Counted from the first letter of the stretch, positions 9,594 through 18,128 are shown. The stretch is 64,000 bases of DNA from Lyngbya sp. PCC 8106 (GCF_000169095.1 NZ_AAVU01000021.1:1-64000), one strand, 5' to 3'. Numbers and translations: made by a program. The notes: a model not told the origin generated them from the sequence alone.

Positions 9594-9611
9594 CCTCACA
9601 AAATCCTCACA
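9594..9611. promoter_or_regulatory. Direct repeat CCTCACA-N4-CCTCACA, copy 2
   Basis: Identical over 18 bases to the site at 3183-3200. It lies 105 bases after the single-REC gene and 160 bases before the next gene. The two copies bracket the two-component cluster, suggesting an operator for its OmpR-family regulator. No footprint or promoter data can be seen. Confidence 0.35.
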
Positions 9612-9770
9612 TTGATCAGTTACCATAAGAACTATAGTCAAACACCCCAGAGCTGAGATGATTTTCATTGAGAACGGTTAATAAACTAGATAACCCCTTG
9701 ATTTTGGAAATCATCTATTCACTCTGAGTCCCTTTAAACAACCTTATCTTGATTAAAACAGAAAATAGCA

Positions 9771-10244
9771 TTGAACCCATTCTCTCTTTTAACCAATTAT
9801 CGATCCGTTTTATGCCAATCTCAGCCCCAGGAGTATCAATCCTACATTGAAATTGCTGTTGATGTCCTCCAGGTTCAAAACCAAGCCAAGCTGGAGATTT
9901 TGAAAAACTTTTTGATCAGTTTACCGAGTTTAACAGAGATTGAAAAAGTTTTAGCAGAAGCGGTTCATCATGTTGCCCAAACTGATCCTCAAACTTATCG
10001 CTGGATTGTACAGCATCCTGATTATCTCATGCCTGAACTGGATTTAAAAGGGTTGGCACAACAATTAGCTTTATCCAAACTGAAGAATAGTCCATTAATT
10101 CTCGGTGAAGATTTTAGATTAACAACAAATGGTCAACTCCGACTCAGTGATCCAGCCAAACAACTTTTACAGGCGGAAACTTCTTTTAAGGAACGTCTTT
10201 TATTTACCGAATTTTTGCAGGCTGACTGTTTTAGTCAAAGCTAA
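9771..10244 (+). CDS. Hypothetical protein, 157 aa
   Basis: I do not recognise a family. The protein is soluble in appearance and mostly helical, with no signal peptide or membrane segment. It has a run of leucine-rich amphipathic stretches (e.g. NFLISLPSLTEIEKVLAEAVHHVA). Translation appears to start at TTG 9771; no in-frame ATG lies nearby and no strong ribosome site is visible, so the start is uncertain. It follows the two-component cluster by 281 bases, a gap holding the CCTCACA direct repeat. The CxxC-type small protein follows 68 bases downstream on the same strand. Confidence 0.6.
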   Translation: MNPFSLLTNYRSVLCQSQPQEYQSYIEIAVDVLQVQNQAKLEILKNFLISLPSLTEIEKVLAEAVHHVAQTDPQTYRWIVQHPDYLMPELDLKGLAQQLALSKLKNSPLILGEDFRLTTNGQLRLSDPAKQLLQAETSFKERLLFTEFLQADCFSQS

Positions 10245-10312
10245 ACGTTAATGAGTCCTTTAATTGTTTAATTGATTTTCACATCCTATCCAAATTTTAA
10301 CGAAGTTGAATT

Positions 10313-10582
10313 ATGAATAATTGTCCTTGCTGCTCATCTACTCTACTTCGTCATATCCGTCATTCCCAAATTTATTGGTATTGTCCCCATTGTAAGCAAG
10401 AAATGCCTAATTTTGGCAATTGGATTAAGACTCAAGCATTTGTAAATCAGGTTGAAAAACATTCTGTTCAGTCTCAAAATTCTTTATCTTCGACTTCCAG
10501 AAAAATTAGTTTAAACAAACAAAAATCAATACAATCTTGGTTGATTCAAGACTCGGAAATTATCCCCGTTCGCTCAAGATGA
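10313..10582 (+). CDS. Small protein with N-terminal zinc-ribbon-like motif
   Basis: An 89-residue protein. Its N-terminus has two Cys pairs, CPCC at residues 4-7 and CPHC at about 24-27, spaced as in a rubredoxin/zinc-ribbon knuckle, followed by KQEMPNF. The C-terminal half is polar and Ser/Gln/Lys-rich, probably disordered. Function is unknown. Metal binding is inferred from the cysteine spacing only. It may be co-transcribed with the 157-residue gene upstream. Confidence 0.6.
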   Translation: MNNCPCCSSTLLRHIRHSQIYWYCPHCKQEMPNFGNWIKTQAFVNQVEKHSVQSQNSLSSTSRKISLNKQKSIQSWLIQDSEIIPVRSR

Positions 10583-10917
10583 ATGCGGTTTTTGTAGAAG
10601 CTTATTAATATCTTCTGCTTTGAGCTGCTAAATTTATTCAAAAGGCTTAAATCTCTTGATACGATTTAACTATCGCTGTAGATTTAAGCATTTTTGTATA
10701 GAAAGAAGTGAGTTATAGCATTAAGCAGAAATGTAAAGCAGTTATCAGGCAAAAGACAATAGGAAGTTTAAAAGCTCTTTCAGTAAAGGTTTGAGAGTTT
10801 CTCAATTTCATTTATTTGTCAATACACCAGTACGACCTGCTATAATTTTGTTTGACGACTGAGAGACGTTGACTATCATTAAATAGAATGCAACGCCTCT
10901 ACAAAAGTCAAAAGTCT
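10583..10917. other. Intergenic region, no gene seen
   Basis: A stretch of 335 A+T-rich bases between the small zinc-ribbon-like gene and the end of porin 1, where transcription converges. I see no convincing ORF, RNA gene or strong terminator. Confidence 0.5.
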
Positions 10918-12615
10918 TTAAAAGCGAAATTGAGTTCTCAATGTACCGACCCAAGTGGTATCATTGTCGCTATTGTGATCCGGATCAGTAACCATATAAA
11001 ATCCCGGAATAATCCCCACATTATCATTCAATTGAAAGCGATAAAACGCCTCAAGATGAACCGAAGTATCCCGATCTTCTAAATTGTTAATATCGTGATC
11101 AACAACTTTCGGCGGCATTCCGACAATAACTCCCCCTAAATCTCCCTCTCGAATAGCATCTGGAAACGCCAACGTTACCGCCCAATTCAAAATTGTTGCT
11201 TCATCTTCGCCCCCGGTTTCTTGATGCGCCCAACTCGAACCAAACCAACCGCCCAGTTCAAAGTTTTTTAACAGCTTCCAGTTAACTTGTACCCCTAAAT
11301 TATCACTGGTCGTCGCATTCTCTCCAAACGGACGATTTGCAATAAAACTTCCCGTTCCCCCGCTAACATTCACATCCCCATCACGGAAATAACGACGGTT
11401 ATATTCTAAGCCAATTCCAATGCGATCACTCGGTTCAAATAACACCTGTGCAGACGCCGTATTACTGCCATTAAATAACCCTCGTCCTTCAGTCGCATCT
11501 GGCGCATCTTCATCACTCGCCAAATAGCCAACATTCACCTGAACCTTATCATTCAAGGCATATTTTACCGCAGCACCCGTTCCTTCAGGCCCTCTAAAGG
11601 AAGTCGGGTTATAGCGTCCAAAGCGAGACACAGCCCCCGCCCCTGTACTTTGAAATGGTGTAACGGGATCTTGAATATCGTCTAAGTCCAGACTGTTGAC
11701 CCCAATATACGCTTGGGCGCGACCATTGGCCAGAGGAAAGCGATAATACAAATCATCCAATTCAAAACCATCTGTGATCCCATCAGTACCCGTGCGCGTC
11801 ATCAGGCTATTATTCAAGCCGACATCACTTAAATTAGGGATATCCTTAGCTTCGAGACGGGTTCTCAGCAAGTCTTCCCCGGTAAAACTGGTGTCAAAGT
11901 TCAAACGCGCCCGATAGCCGAAATAGGTTTGGGTCGGGTCATCGCTATCCTCGGTGTTGGGGCCACCTGCAACATTATATAATGAGCGATCGCCAAAAGT
12001 ATCCCCAATCTGAAAGATCACCTCTCCAGTGAGTTTAGTTGTGGTTGAAAATTGATTGGCTTCGAGTTCAGCAGTACGGCTTTCTAAAGCTAGAACTCGT
12101 CCTCGAATACTGGCTAATTCTGCGGCAAATTCTTCTTGTAAACGTTGCAAGAGTGCCAAGTCTTCACGAGTGACTAAATTAGAAGTTGCAGCCCCTAAGA
12201 GTTCGGTGACTTGATCTAAACAAGCATTCAGTCCAGCCGCGAATTCATAACGAGTTAAAGCACGATTTCCTTTGAATGTACCATCCGGATAACCCGCTAT
12301 ACAACCATAGCGTTCGACTAGAGATTGTAATGCTTGAAATGCCCAGTCTGTGGGTTGTACATCAGAGAGTTGGTTAACGGAAGTAACCTGAGATTGAGTT
12401 TGACTTTCGGAGGTATATTCGTTGAGTTGGTCAAGGCGATTTGAGTTGGAAACTTGGGCAAATTGTTGAGTGGGTTCATCGGTTTGAGACTCTGCAAATT
12501 CAGGGTTTTCAGCCGGAGTTGGAGACGTTTCTGCGATCGCCCCTGATCCCATAATTGCAGTTATACCCAAAAGAAAGGGGCTGAGTAACCCTAAATGTAA
12601 AATTGTTCTAGACAC
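10918..12615 (-). CDS. SLH-domain OprB-type outer-membrane porin (porin 1)
   Basis: A 565-residue cyanobacterial porin. It has a signal peptide ending about GAIAETS and a low-complexity linker. One SLH domain (VQPTDWAFQALQSL, CIAGYPDGTFKG, LTRYEFAAG) binds the peptidoglycan-linked polymer. A short coiled coil follows (LLQRLQEEFAAELASIRGRV), then a beta-rich OprB barrel ending in aromatic FRF. These proteins carry solutes, including inorganic ions, across the outer membrane. I chose GTG 12615: it gives a normal signal peptide, and GAGGA lies 8 bases upstream. A TTG at 12639 would place the ribosome site inside the gene. It is a close paralogue of the next gene. Confidence 0.9.
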   Translation of the reverse strand: MSRTILHLGLLSPFLLGITAIMGSGAIAETSPTPAENPEFAESQTDEPTQQFAQVSNSNRLDQLNEYTSESQTQSQVTSVNQLSDVQPTDWAFQALQSLVERYGCIAGYPDGTFKGNRALTRYEFAAGLNACLDQVTELLGAATSNLVTREDLALLQRLQEEFAAELASIRGRVLALESRTAELEANQFSTTTKLTGEVIFQIGDTFGDRSLYNVAGGPNTEDSDDPTQTYFGYRARLNFDTSFTGEDLLRTRLEAKDIPNLSDVGLNNSLMTRTGTDGITDGFELDDLYYRFPLANGRAQAYIGVNSLDLDDIQDPVTPFQSTGAGAVSRFGRYNPTSFRGPEGTGAAVKYALNDKVQVNVGYLASDEDAPDATEGRGLFNGSNTASAQVLFEPSDRIGIGLEYNRRYFRDGDVNVSGGTGSFIANRPFGENATTSDNLGVQVNWKLLKNFELGGWFGSSWAHQETGGEDEATILNWAVTLAFPDAIREGDLGGVIVGMPPKVVDHDINNLEDRDTSVHLEAFYRFQLNDNVGIIPGFYMVTDPDHNSDNDTTWVGTLRTQFRF

Positions 12616-12623
12616 GTCTAATT

Positions 12624-12632
12624 TCCTCACAC
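12624..12632 (-). promoter_or_regulatory. Possible Yfr1-pairing site over porin 1 ribosome-binding site
   Basis: The mRNA reads GUGUGAGGA just upstream of the GTG start, complementary to nine bases of the conserved Yfr1 loop motif ACUCCUCACAC. It includes the Shine-Dalgarno GAGGA. Yfr1 is known to repress porin mRNAs in Prochlorococcus by such pairing. The site is seen; its use here is inference. Confidence 0.45.
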
Positions 12633-12639
12633 GAAACAA

Positions 12640-13041
12640 ACTGAGTTTGATGATTTTTTTTGCCGTGAGGAGAAGTGATCAGAGATCAAGAGCTTAAAAC
12701 GAATTAACTTCGGGTTTAAGAAGGGTTAAGTCACGCCTAAATCCTGGTCAATTGCTGTTTTTAGTTTCACTCTATGATTCTGTTAGATCTTCTCTAGCTA
12801 TTCTTCAACTTTTTTTGAATAAAACCGGATATTTATGAGGGAACTTTTGATTTTTTAATTCGTCTTCAATTACATAGATTTACCCTCATTTTTAATTTAA
12901 AAGCCTTTCTTTGATCACCGTCATTATCTGTTTTTTTAGAGATTGACGGGAAATTTTTATGACTATCAATAAAAACAAAAAAACCCGACTTCTCAAAGAA
13001 ATCAGGTTTATGGGAGACTTAAAATCAATCAACCGCTAGTT
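12640..13041. other. Porin 1 upstream region
   Basis: A 402-base A+T-rich gap between the two porin genes. It holds the terminator of porin 2 (about 12971-13009) and must hold the porin 1 leader. I see no gene. Confidence 0.5.
12971..13009 (-). terminator. Rho-independent terminator after porin 2
   Basis: Read on the minus strand, CCTGATTTCT pairs with AGAAGTCGGG (10 pairs, two G-U) around a three-base loop, followed by a T-rich run (TTTTTTTGTTTTT). It lies 33 bases past the stop of porin 2 and would insulate porin 1. Confidence 0.75.
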
Positions 13042-14886
13042 TTAGAAACGGAATTGAGTTCTAAACGTTGTTACAACAATCGTGTCATTGTCATCGGTAT
13101 GTTCAGGGTCAGTAATAATGAAAACCGCCGGAATTAAAGCAATGTATTCGCTGAGTTGGAAACGATATAACGCCTCAATGTGAATCCCGGTTTTTTCTTC
13201 TTCTAAATTATCAAGGGTGTGATAAACCACTTTCGGCTGCATCCCCACGATAATACCGCCCAAGTCCCCTTCTTTGAGGAGATCCGGGAACGCTAATGTT
13301 ACCGCAAAGTTGAGGATGGTTGCATCGAGGTCATCCCCTTCGCCAGTCGGCTTATCATCAGCCCACGCGACACCCAACCAACCGCCTAACTCAAAACTAT
13401 CGGAAATTCTCCAATTCGCCTGGAAGCCCAAGTTATCGCTAGTTGTAGGGTTATCGCCAAAGGGACGGTTGGCGAGGAAACTTCCGGTTCCGCCACTAAC
13501 ACTGACATCACCCTCGCGGAAATAACGACGGTTATAATCGAGAGCGAGCGCTATATTATCCGTCGGTTCAAAGACAACTTGAATGGCTGCCGAGTGGCTA
13601 CCATCAAACAAACCTCGACCTTCAGTGGGATCGGGAGCATCATCTTGACTGGCGAGATATCCAAGATTTATACGGATTCTATCATTAAGCTGATACTTGA
13701 GTGCCAAACCCGTTCCTTCCGGTCCCCGCAATGAAGTGGGGTTGTAACGACCGAAGCGAGAGGACGAACCGCCACCTGTACTCTGGAAGGGGCTAAGAGG
13801 ATCTTGAACATCGTCTAAATCCAAACTCTTGGCACCGAAGTAAACTTGACCTTTACCGTTCATAATCGGGAAGCGATAATAAAGGTCATCAAGAGTAAAG
13901 TCTCCATCTCCGCCATCAGTACCGAGACGAGTCATCAGAGTATTGGTCAGGCCTTCACGACTCAAGTTGGGAACGTCTTTGGCTTCCAAACGAGTTCGCA
14001 GTAAGTCTTCCCCAGTAAAGCTGGTATCGAAGTTTAAACGCGCCCGATAACCGAAATAGCTTTGTGTCGGGTCGTCACTATCTTCAACGTTTGGCCCTCC
14101 GACAGTCGTATATTCGGCGCGATCGCCAAATGTATCCCCGATAAAGAAGATCACTTCCCCTCTTAACTTGGTGGTTGTGGAGAATTGATTGGCTTCGAGT
14201 TCAGACGCCCGGGCTTCGAGAACCGTGACCCGACCTCTTAAAGCGGCAAGTTCGGCGGCGAATTCTTCCATTAACCGTTGCAATTTCGCCAAATCTTCGC
14301 GCGTCACCAAGTCCGCAGTAGACGCATTAATCAGTTCGTTAATTCGTTCTAAACAAGCGTTGATACCCGCCGCAAACTCATAACGAGTTAAAGCCCGGTT
14401 TCCTTTGAATGTACCATCCGGATATCCCGCAATACAGCCATAGCGTTCGACTAGAGACTGTAACGCCTGAAAAGCCCAGTCTGTGGGTTGAACATCTGAC
14501 AGTTGGGAAACAGAGGTGACTTGCTGTTTTTTCTTAGAACCTCGACCCTCTCGAAAATAATCATTAAGCTGTTGAGAAGAATCAGCTTCAGCACCATCAA
14601 GGGAAGTATCCAAATCAGACACCTGAACTTGACTGACGTTTTGCGGCGAACCAACACCACCACTATGAGGATTAACAGGAACTTGAGCTAACTGTTCCGA
14701 TGGTTGTGATCTTGTGGGTTCAAGATAAGTTGTGGGAAATCGAGAAGCATCTGTGGCGATTTCTAATCGTTTTGATTCTGCTTCTGGGGTAACAGAGATT
14801 TCCGCAAATACAGGGGATGACGCGATCAAACTTGCGCCTAAAACAGCCGGACTCCATAGCCAAGCGTTCAATGATCGTTCTGACAT
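13042..14886 (-). CDS. SLH-domain OprB-type outer-membrane porin (porin 2)
   Basis: A 614-residue paralogue of porin 1 with the same order: signal peptide ending in PVFAE, long Gln/Ser/Asp-rich linker, one SLH domain (CIAGYPDGTFKGNRALTRYEF), coiled coil (LQRLMEEFAAELAALRG), OprB barrel and terminal FRF. The SLH and barrel regions align almost continuously with porin 1, while the linker is longer and diverged. The ATG follows a strong purine-rich site, GAGGAGAGAGAG. The tandem arrangement implies duplication. The substrate cannot be read from the sequence; related cyanobacterial porins are annotated as iron-uptake porins. Confidence 0.92.
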   Translation of the reverse strand: MSERSLNAWLWSPAVLGASLIASSPVFAEISVTPEAESKRLEIATDASRFPTTYLEPTRSQPSEQLAQVPVNPHSGGVGSPQNVSQVQVSDLDTSLDGAEADSSQQLNDYFREGRGSKKKQQVTSVSQLSDVQPTDWAFQALQSLVERYGCIAGYPDGTFKGNRALTRYEFAAGINACLERINELINASTADLVTREDLAKLQRLMEEFAAELAALRGRVTVLEARASELEANQFSTTTKLRGEVIFFIGDTFGDRAEYTTVGGPNVEDSDDPTQSYFGYRARLNFDTSFTGEDLLRTRLEAKDVPNLSREGLTNTLMTRLGTDGGDGDFTLDDLYYRFPIMNGKGQVYFGAKSLDLDDVQDPLSPFQSTGGGSSSRFGRYNPTSLRGPEGTGLALKYQLNDRIRINLGYLASQDDAPDPTEGRGLFDGSHSAAIQVVFEPTDNIALALDYNRRYFREGDVSVSGGTGSFLANRPFGDNPTTSDNLGFQANWRISDSFELGGWLGVAWADDKPTGEGDDLDATILNFAVTLAFPDLLKEGDLGGIIVGMQPKVVYHTLDNLEEEKTGIHIEALYRFQLSEYIALIPAVFIITDPEHTDDNDTIVVTTFRTQFRF

Positions 14887-14894
14887 TACTCTCT

Positions 14895-14904
14895 CTCCTC
14901 ACAC
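14895..14904 (-). promoter_or_regulatory. Possible Yfr1-pairing site over porin 2 ribosome-binding site
   Basis: The porin 2 leader reads GUGUGAGGAG nine bases before the ATG, complementary to ten of the eleven bases of the Yfr1 motif ACUCCUCACAC. It covers the Shine-Dalgarno. Both porin leaders share UUCGUGUGAGGA although the surrounding bases differ. Confidence 0.5.
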
Positions 14905-15228
14905 GAATCGAGGTTTAGTAGATAGATCTGACTATCATATCCAATTCCTCTTTGTCCTATTTTGTCCTATTATGGGTCATTTTGCAGTAAATGGTCAGAA
15001 CTCACCGAAGATCAGCTTTTATCGTCACCATCAGGAGCATTGATCAATAATCCCTCTTTTGTTAAGCAGGGCTGTTTCATTCTCAGTTATCCGTTCACCG
15101 CCTCTGAATTGGCGGTGCTTGCGGATGACTCGCTTCCCGAGTTAAAAATTGCCGAGGTTGATGGGGTGACGGGGGTGGTGGGGAGAGGTCTTTTTGAAGA
15201 TGAAAAATAACTTTTTATTAATAAAAAT

Positions 15229-15325
15229 CCTCCCGACCTCCCGACTTCCCGACCTCCCGACCTCCCGACCTCCCGACCTCCCAACCTCCCCACTTCCCAA
15301 CCTCCCCACTTCCCAACCTCCCCAC
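15229..15325. repeat. 8-bp tandem repeat (CCTCCCGA / CCTCCCCA type)
   Basis: About twelve copies of an 8-bp unit: first mainly CCTCCCGA with CTTCCCGA variants, then alternating CTTCCCAA and CCTCCCCA. The plus strand is pyrimidine-rich throughout. Low-copy microsatellites of this kind are common between genes in filamentous cyanobacteria. Variation in copy number between strains would be expected. Confidence 0.85.
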
Positions 15326-15830
15326 AAATCAAGTTTTAGGGTTAGAACGCGCACAGTCCTGTTTTGTTAAGGGTTACGGTTGACTGTTCTACAAAACCTG
15401 TACAAAACGTCGCATTACAACACTTTTGCACTGTTTGCTTCCTGTTTCAAACCAGGACTGTCGGCAGCACCCTGTCCACAGGCTGAAAATCGGCTGGAAC
15501 CCAACCTATTATTGAGTTTTCAATCACAACTTTGGATCTCTACTCCACTATTTTCAGGAAATTTAAAACTGATGGCTTTACTCAGTTACCTTTTTACAGG
15601 CTGCCCACTAGACAAGAATTCTCTGGGATGTCAAGCCTTAAATGCTTTAATCGCTTGGTTTTCGCGTTTTTTGATTGTATCACATTCAGAAAATACCTTG
15701 AAGCCACTCAAAGTAACGCAAATCGTATACTAGATTACATCTCTCTGTTGATTCGTGATTTCTGAACTTCTGAGCGAAAATGCTATCATCTTTGAGTTGA
15801 CTCGTTAATTAACCTGAGATTCCCTGCCCT

Positions 15831-16283
15831 ATGGAGATAGCAAGCTTTCTAACCTGGTTGACATTGGTGATTGTCGTTGCGGGGGTTGGGATTGGTGCGA
15901 TGATTTATGCCTACTGGGGTGCAGGTAGTCTTTCGATTTTATTTGAAGACGCGATTCCATTGCCTGCAATACTCCCGGACTCGGACGCGGGTACTGAAGC
16001 GGCAGTTCAGTTTCAGCAGGGCTATAGCGCCTATCAGCAAAAAAATTATCGCAAAGCAATTGATTACTTTAGTCGATCAATTCAACAAGTTTCTACTCTA
16101 GCTGAAGCTTATCACAATCGCGGACTGGCTTATGCAAATTTGCGTCAAGATGATGATAGTGTTGTTAATCTGCTCAGTGCGAGTGAATTTTATGGACAAC
16201 AGGACAAGGGCGAACAGCTTACATTACTGAAACAACATTTAGAAGCTATTCGGGAAAGAAAGTTAGCCAGACAGCGAGAATAA
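15831..16283 (+). CDS. Membrane-anchored TPR-repeat protein
   Basis: A 150-residue protein with one N-terminal membrane segment (WLTLVIVVAGVGIGAMIYAYW). Two tetratricopeptide repeats follow (about 60-130: AAVQFQQGYSAYQQKNYRKA, then AEAYHNRGLAYANLRQDD), and the tail is basic. TPR units bind other proteins, so this is probably a scaffold facing the cytoplasm or lumen. It precedes scpB by 104 bases on the same strand and the two may be co-transcribed. No specific partner can be named. Confidence 0.8.
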   Translation: MEIASFLTWLTLVIVVAGVGIGAMIYAYWGAGSLSILFEDAIPLPAILPDSDAGTEAAVQFQQGYSAYQQKNYRKAIDYFSRSIQQVSTLAEAYHNRGLAYANLRQDDDSVVNLLSASEFYGQQDKGEQLTLLKQHLEAIRERKLARQRE

Positions 16284-16387
16284 TTTGCTGTGAAAATTTT
16301 AGTTTTTTTTAACTTGGTCAAAATGATCACGGTTTAATAGACGACAACAGCGATTCGTTTTGATTGTTGGATTTTTTTGTTGATTAA

Positions 16388-16918
16388 ATGAGTATACTAG
16401 CCAAAGTCGAAGCTATTTTATATCTGAAGGGAGAACCCGTTTCCTTAAGTGATCTGGCGGAACTGATTAAATGCGATCGCGGGGAAGTCGAAGACGCTTT
16501 AATTCAACTGATGTCTGATTATGCTCATCGAGAAAGTGCCTTAGAAGTGCTAGAAATGAAGAAGGGATACTATGCTTTACAATTACGTCAAACCTATGCA
16601 GATTTAGTCGATACTTTGATACAACCGGAGTTGGGAGTCGGAGCCTTAAGAACTTTGGCGGCGATCGCACTTAATGACGGAATTGCTCAAACTGATCTTG
16701 TTGATCTGCGAGGTTCAGGGGCTTATCAACAGGTTCACGAATTAGTGGAATTAGGATTTATTCACAAGCGCAAACAAAAAGACACCCGCTCTTATTGGTT
16801 ACAAGTGACGAAAAAGTTTCACCAATATTTTCAGGTGGATAAGCTTCCTCAGCAATTGTCTCTCAGTTTTCCCGTTCAGGGTGGTGATGAACCGGATCAA
16901 AATGGCAGCGAAAAATAG
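16388..16918 (+). CDS. scpB: Segregation and condensation protein B
   Basis: ScpB is the winged-helix partner of ScpA and SMC in the bacterial condensin complex, which compacts and separates chromosomes. The 176-residue protein has the usual opening (LAKVEAILYLKGEPVSLSDLAEL) and the second winged helix with LRTLAAIALNDGIAQTDLVDLRGSGAYQQVHELVELGFI. The conserved family glycine-rich turn is altered (here LRGSGA) but the pattern fits cyanobacterial ScpB. ScpA and SMC are not in the window. ATG start at 16388. Confidence 0.88.
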   Translation: MSILAKVEAILYLKGEPVSLSDLAELIKCDRGEVEDALIQLMSDYAHRESALEVLEMKKGYYALQLRQTYADLVDTLIQPELGVGALRTLAAIALNDGIAQTDLVDLRGSGAYQQVHELVELGFIHKRKQKDTRSYWLQVTKKFHQYFQVDKLPQQLSLSFPVQGGDEPDQNGSEK

Positions 16919-17191
16919 ATATACTGGTAAATAACAGCACTAGAGTTTTATTTGATCAGACTCACTGTTATTCCTGGGGTTTTGGTAAAACTTAATGTAG
17001 CAGTCTTCATGGATTTGTGAAGATCAGGTTTCCCGATTTTTGCAGCAGCCTAAAATTTGGATATTTGAATTTTCCGAGTCCAATCGGATTTCTATGTTCT
17101 TTTCTCTAAAGCATCAATCAACTGAATTTTTCACCCGACTCAAGCTAGATTTTTGTTAATACTTGATTTTTGTTAATAGGAGAACTGACAC

Positions 17192-17689
17192 ATGGCTACT
17201 GAATTTTTTCAAGATTTACAGTCTTCAGAAAATGTTAACTCCGTAAATCCTAATCTTCTCGTTGAAGATCTTCAGGGAACTCTCGATCCCATTATAGAGA
17301 GTCTTCATCAGAGCATCGATCAGATTATGAATCAAGTCAGTGAGATTCTCAGTGAAGGCTTAAATGCAGAAACAGATACCCGAATTGATCAAGTGATTGA
17401 TGGAGTTGATCCTCTGATCAATGATCTGCTTGAACAAGTTGATCTGGTGATCGAGAGTCACTTACAAATCATCCCAGAAGATATTGTTAATCCCTTAACA
17501 GATGAGATGAATGAGCTAGTGTCAGACGAGATGATCATTATTGATCCGATAGCTATTGATCCGAGTCTAATTGTTGTAGATCAAATGGTTTGTACAACAC
17601 CACAATTGGATGAGACTATTCATCATCCCATGATCGCTATGAGTGAGCCGTTCGCTAGTGGAATTGTGAGTGATTCGAGTTGGCTATAA
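17192..17689 (+). CDS. Highly acidic, lysine-free hypothetical protein
   Basis: A 165-residue protein of unknown family. By my count it has 33 Asp/Glu, no Lys and one Arg, so its net charge is about -32. Asp recurs at short intervals among hydrophobic residues (IDQVIDGVDPLINDLLEQVD), suggesting amphipathic helices. It has no signal peptide or membrane segment. A clear ribosome site (AGGAG, 17178-17182) precedes ATG 17192, and a good terminator follows at 17745, so it looks like a real single-gene transcription unit. Calcium or cation binding, or a chaperone-like role, is only a guess. Confidence 0.7.
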   Translation: MATEFFQDLQSSENVNSVNPNLLVEDLQGTLDPIIESLHQSIDQIMNQVSEILSEGLNAETDTRIDQVIDGVDPLINDLLEQVDLVIESHLQIIPEDIVNPLTDEMNELVSDEMIIIDPIAIDPSLIVVDQMVCTTPQLDETIHHPMIAMSEPFASGIVSDSSWL

Positions 17690-17744
17690 CTCCTATCAAT
17701 CCCCGGTGATAAAAACTGAATAAAATTTAGCAAAAAAGACACTT

Positions 17745-17782
17745 AGGGAGGAAAATTATTTTATCTCCCTTTTTGTATTTTT
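17745..17782 (+). terminator. Rho-independent terminator after the acidic protein gene
   Basis: AGGGAG pairs with CTCCCT across a 14-base A+T-rich loop that can itself fold (AAAAT/ATTTT), followed by TTTTTGTATTTTT. Confidence 0.75.
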
Positions 17783-18035
17783 AAGATAACTTCAAGGAAT
17801 TGGAGCGAATGTTCAAACCCTTCTATTATTTAATATTTCCCTAAATCATATAAAAGTGAAAAAATAATGATCTAGATCAATCTCCTCAACTCCCCATCAA
17901 TCATCTCAGGATCACAGAAGTGATTAAGTGTTTTCCAAGCTCAATCACCGTATAACACTGAGTTAAAACAATCTCGATAGTCGTTTTTTTGAAAAGAGGG
18001 GTCAAGTTATGCTATCTTAAGATCGAGTAGTTTCG

Positions 18036-18128
18036 ATGACACTAAAATTAGAGTGTTTAGATCCTGCGCGCACTAATCGTGATCAATATCGTCATTACGA
18101 CTCTCAAGCGGAAGCAAAAATTGAGTGA
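18036..18128 (+). pseudogene. Possible internally deleted WGR-domain relic
   Basis: A 30-codon frame whose first third (LKLECLDPAR) and last third (HYDSQAEAK) look like the ends of a WGR domain, lacking the central W-G-R strand. A stop follows at once. WGR domains bind nucleic acids in poly-ADP-ribosylation and defence-related proteins. The resemblance is from memory of the family pattern and is weak; chance is possible. Confidence 0.2.

Larger units (their letters stand above)
14887..15830. other. Long intergenic region, no firm gene
   Basis: Of 944 bases, the left end holds the porin 2 leader, and 15229-15325 holds an 8-bp tandem repeat. A TTG-start frame at 14962-15210 (82 codons) contains FTASELAVLADDSLPELK and could be a gene relic, but its start and homology are unsupported. 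Other frames here are short and repeat-driven. Confidence 0.5.

Noticed and set aside
14962..15210. 82-codon frame as a real gene
   Set aside because: TTG start without ribosome site, no recognised family, and it runs up to a microsatellite. Kept only as a possible relic in the intergenic note.
15380..15733. 117-codon frame before the TPR gene
   Set aside because: Composition is not coding-like, it overlaps another open frame, and has no ribosome site or recognisable motif.
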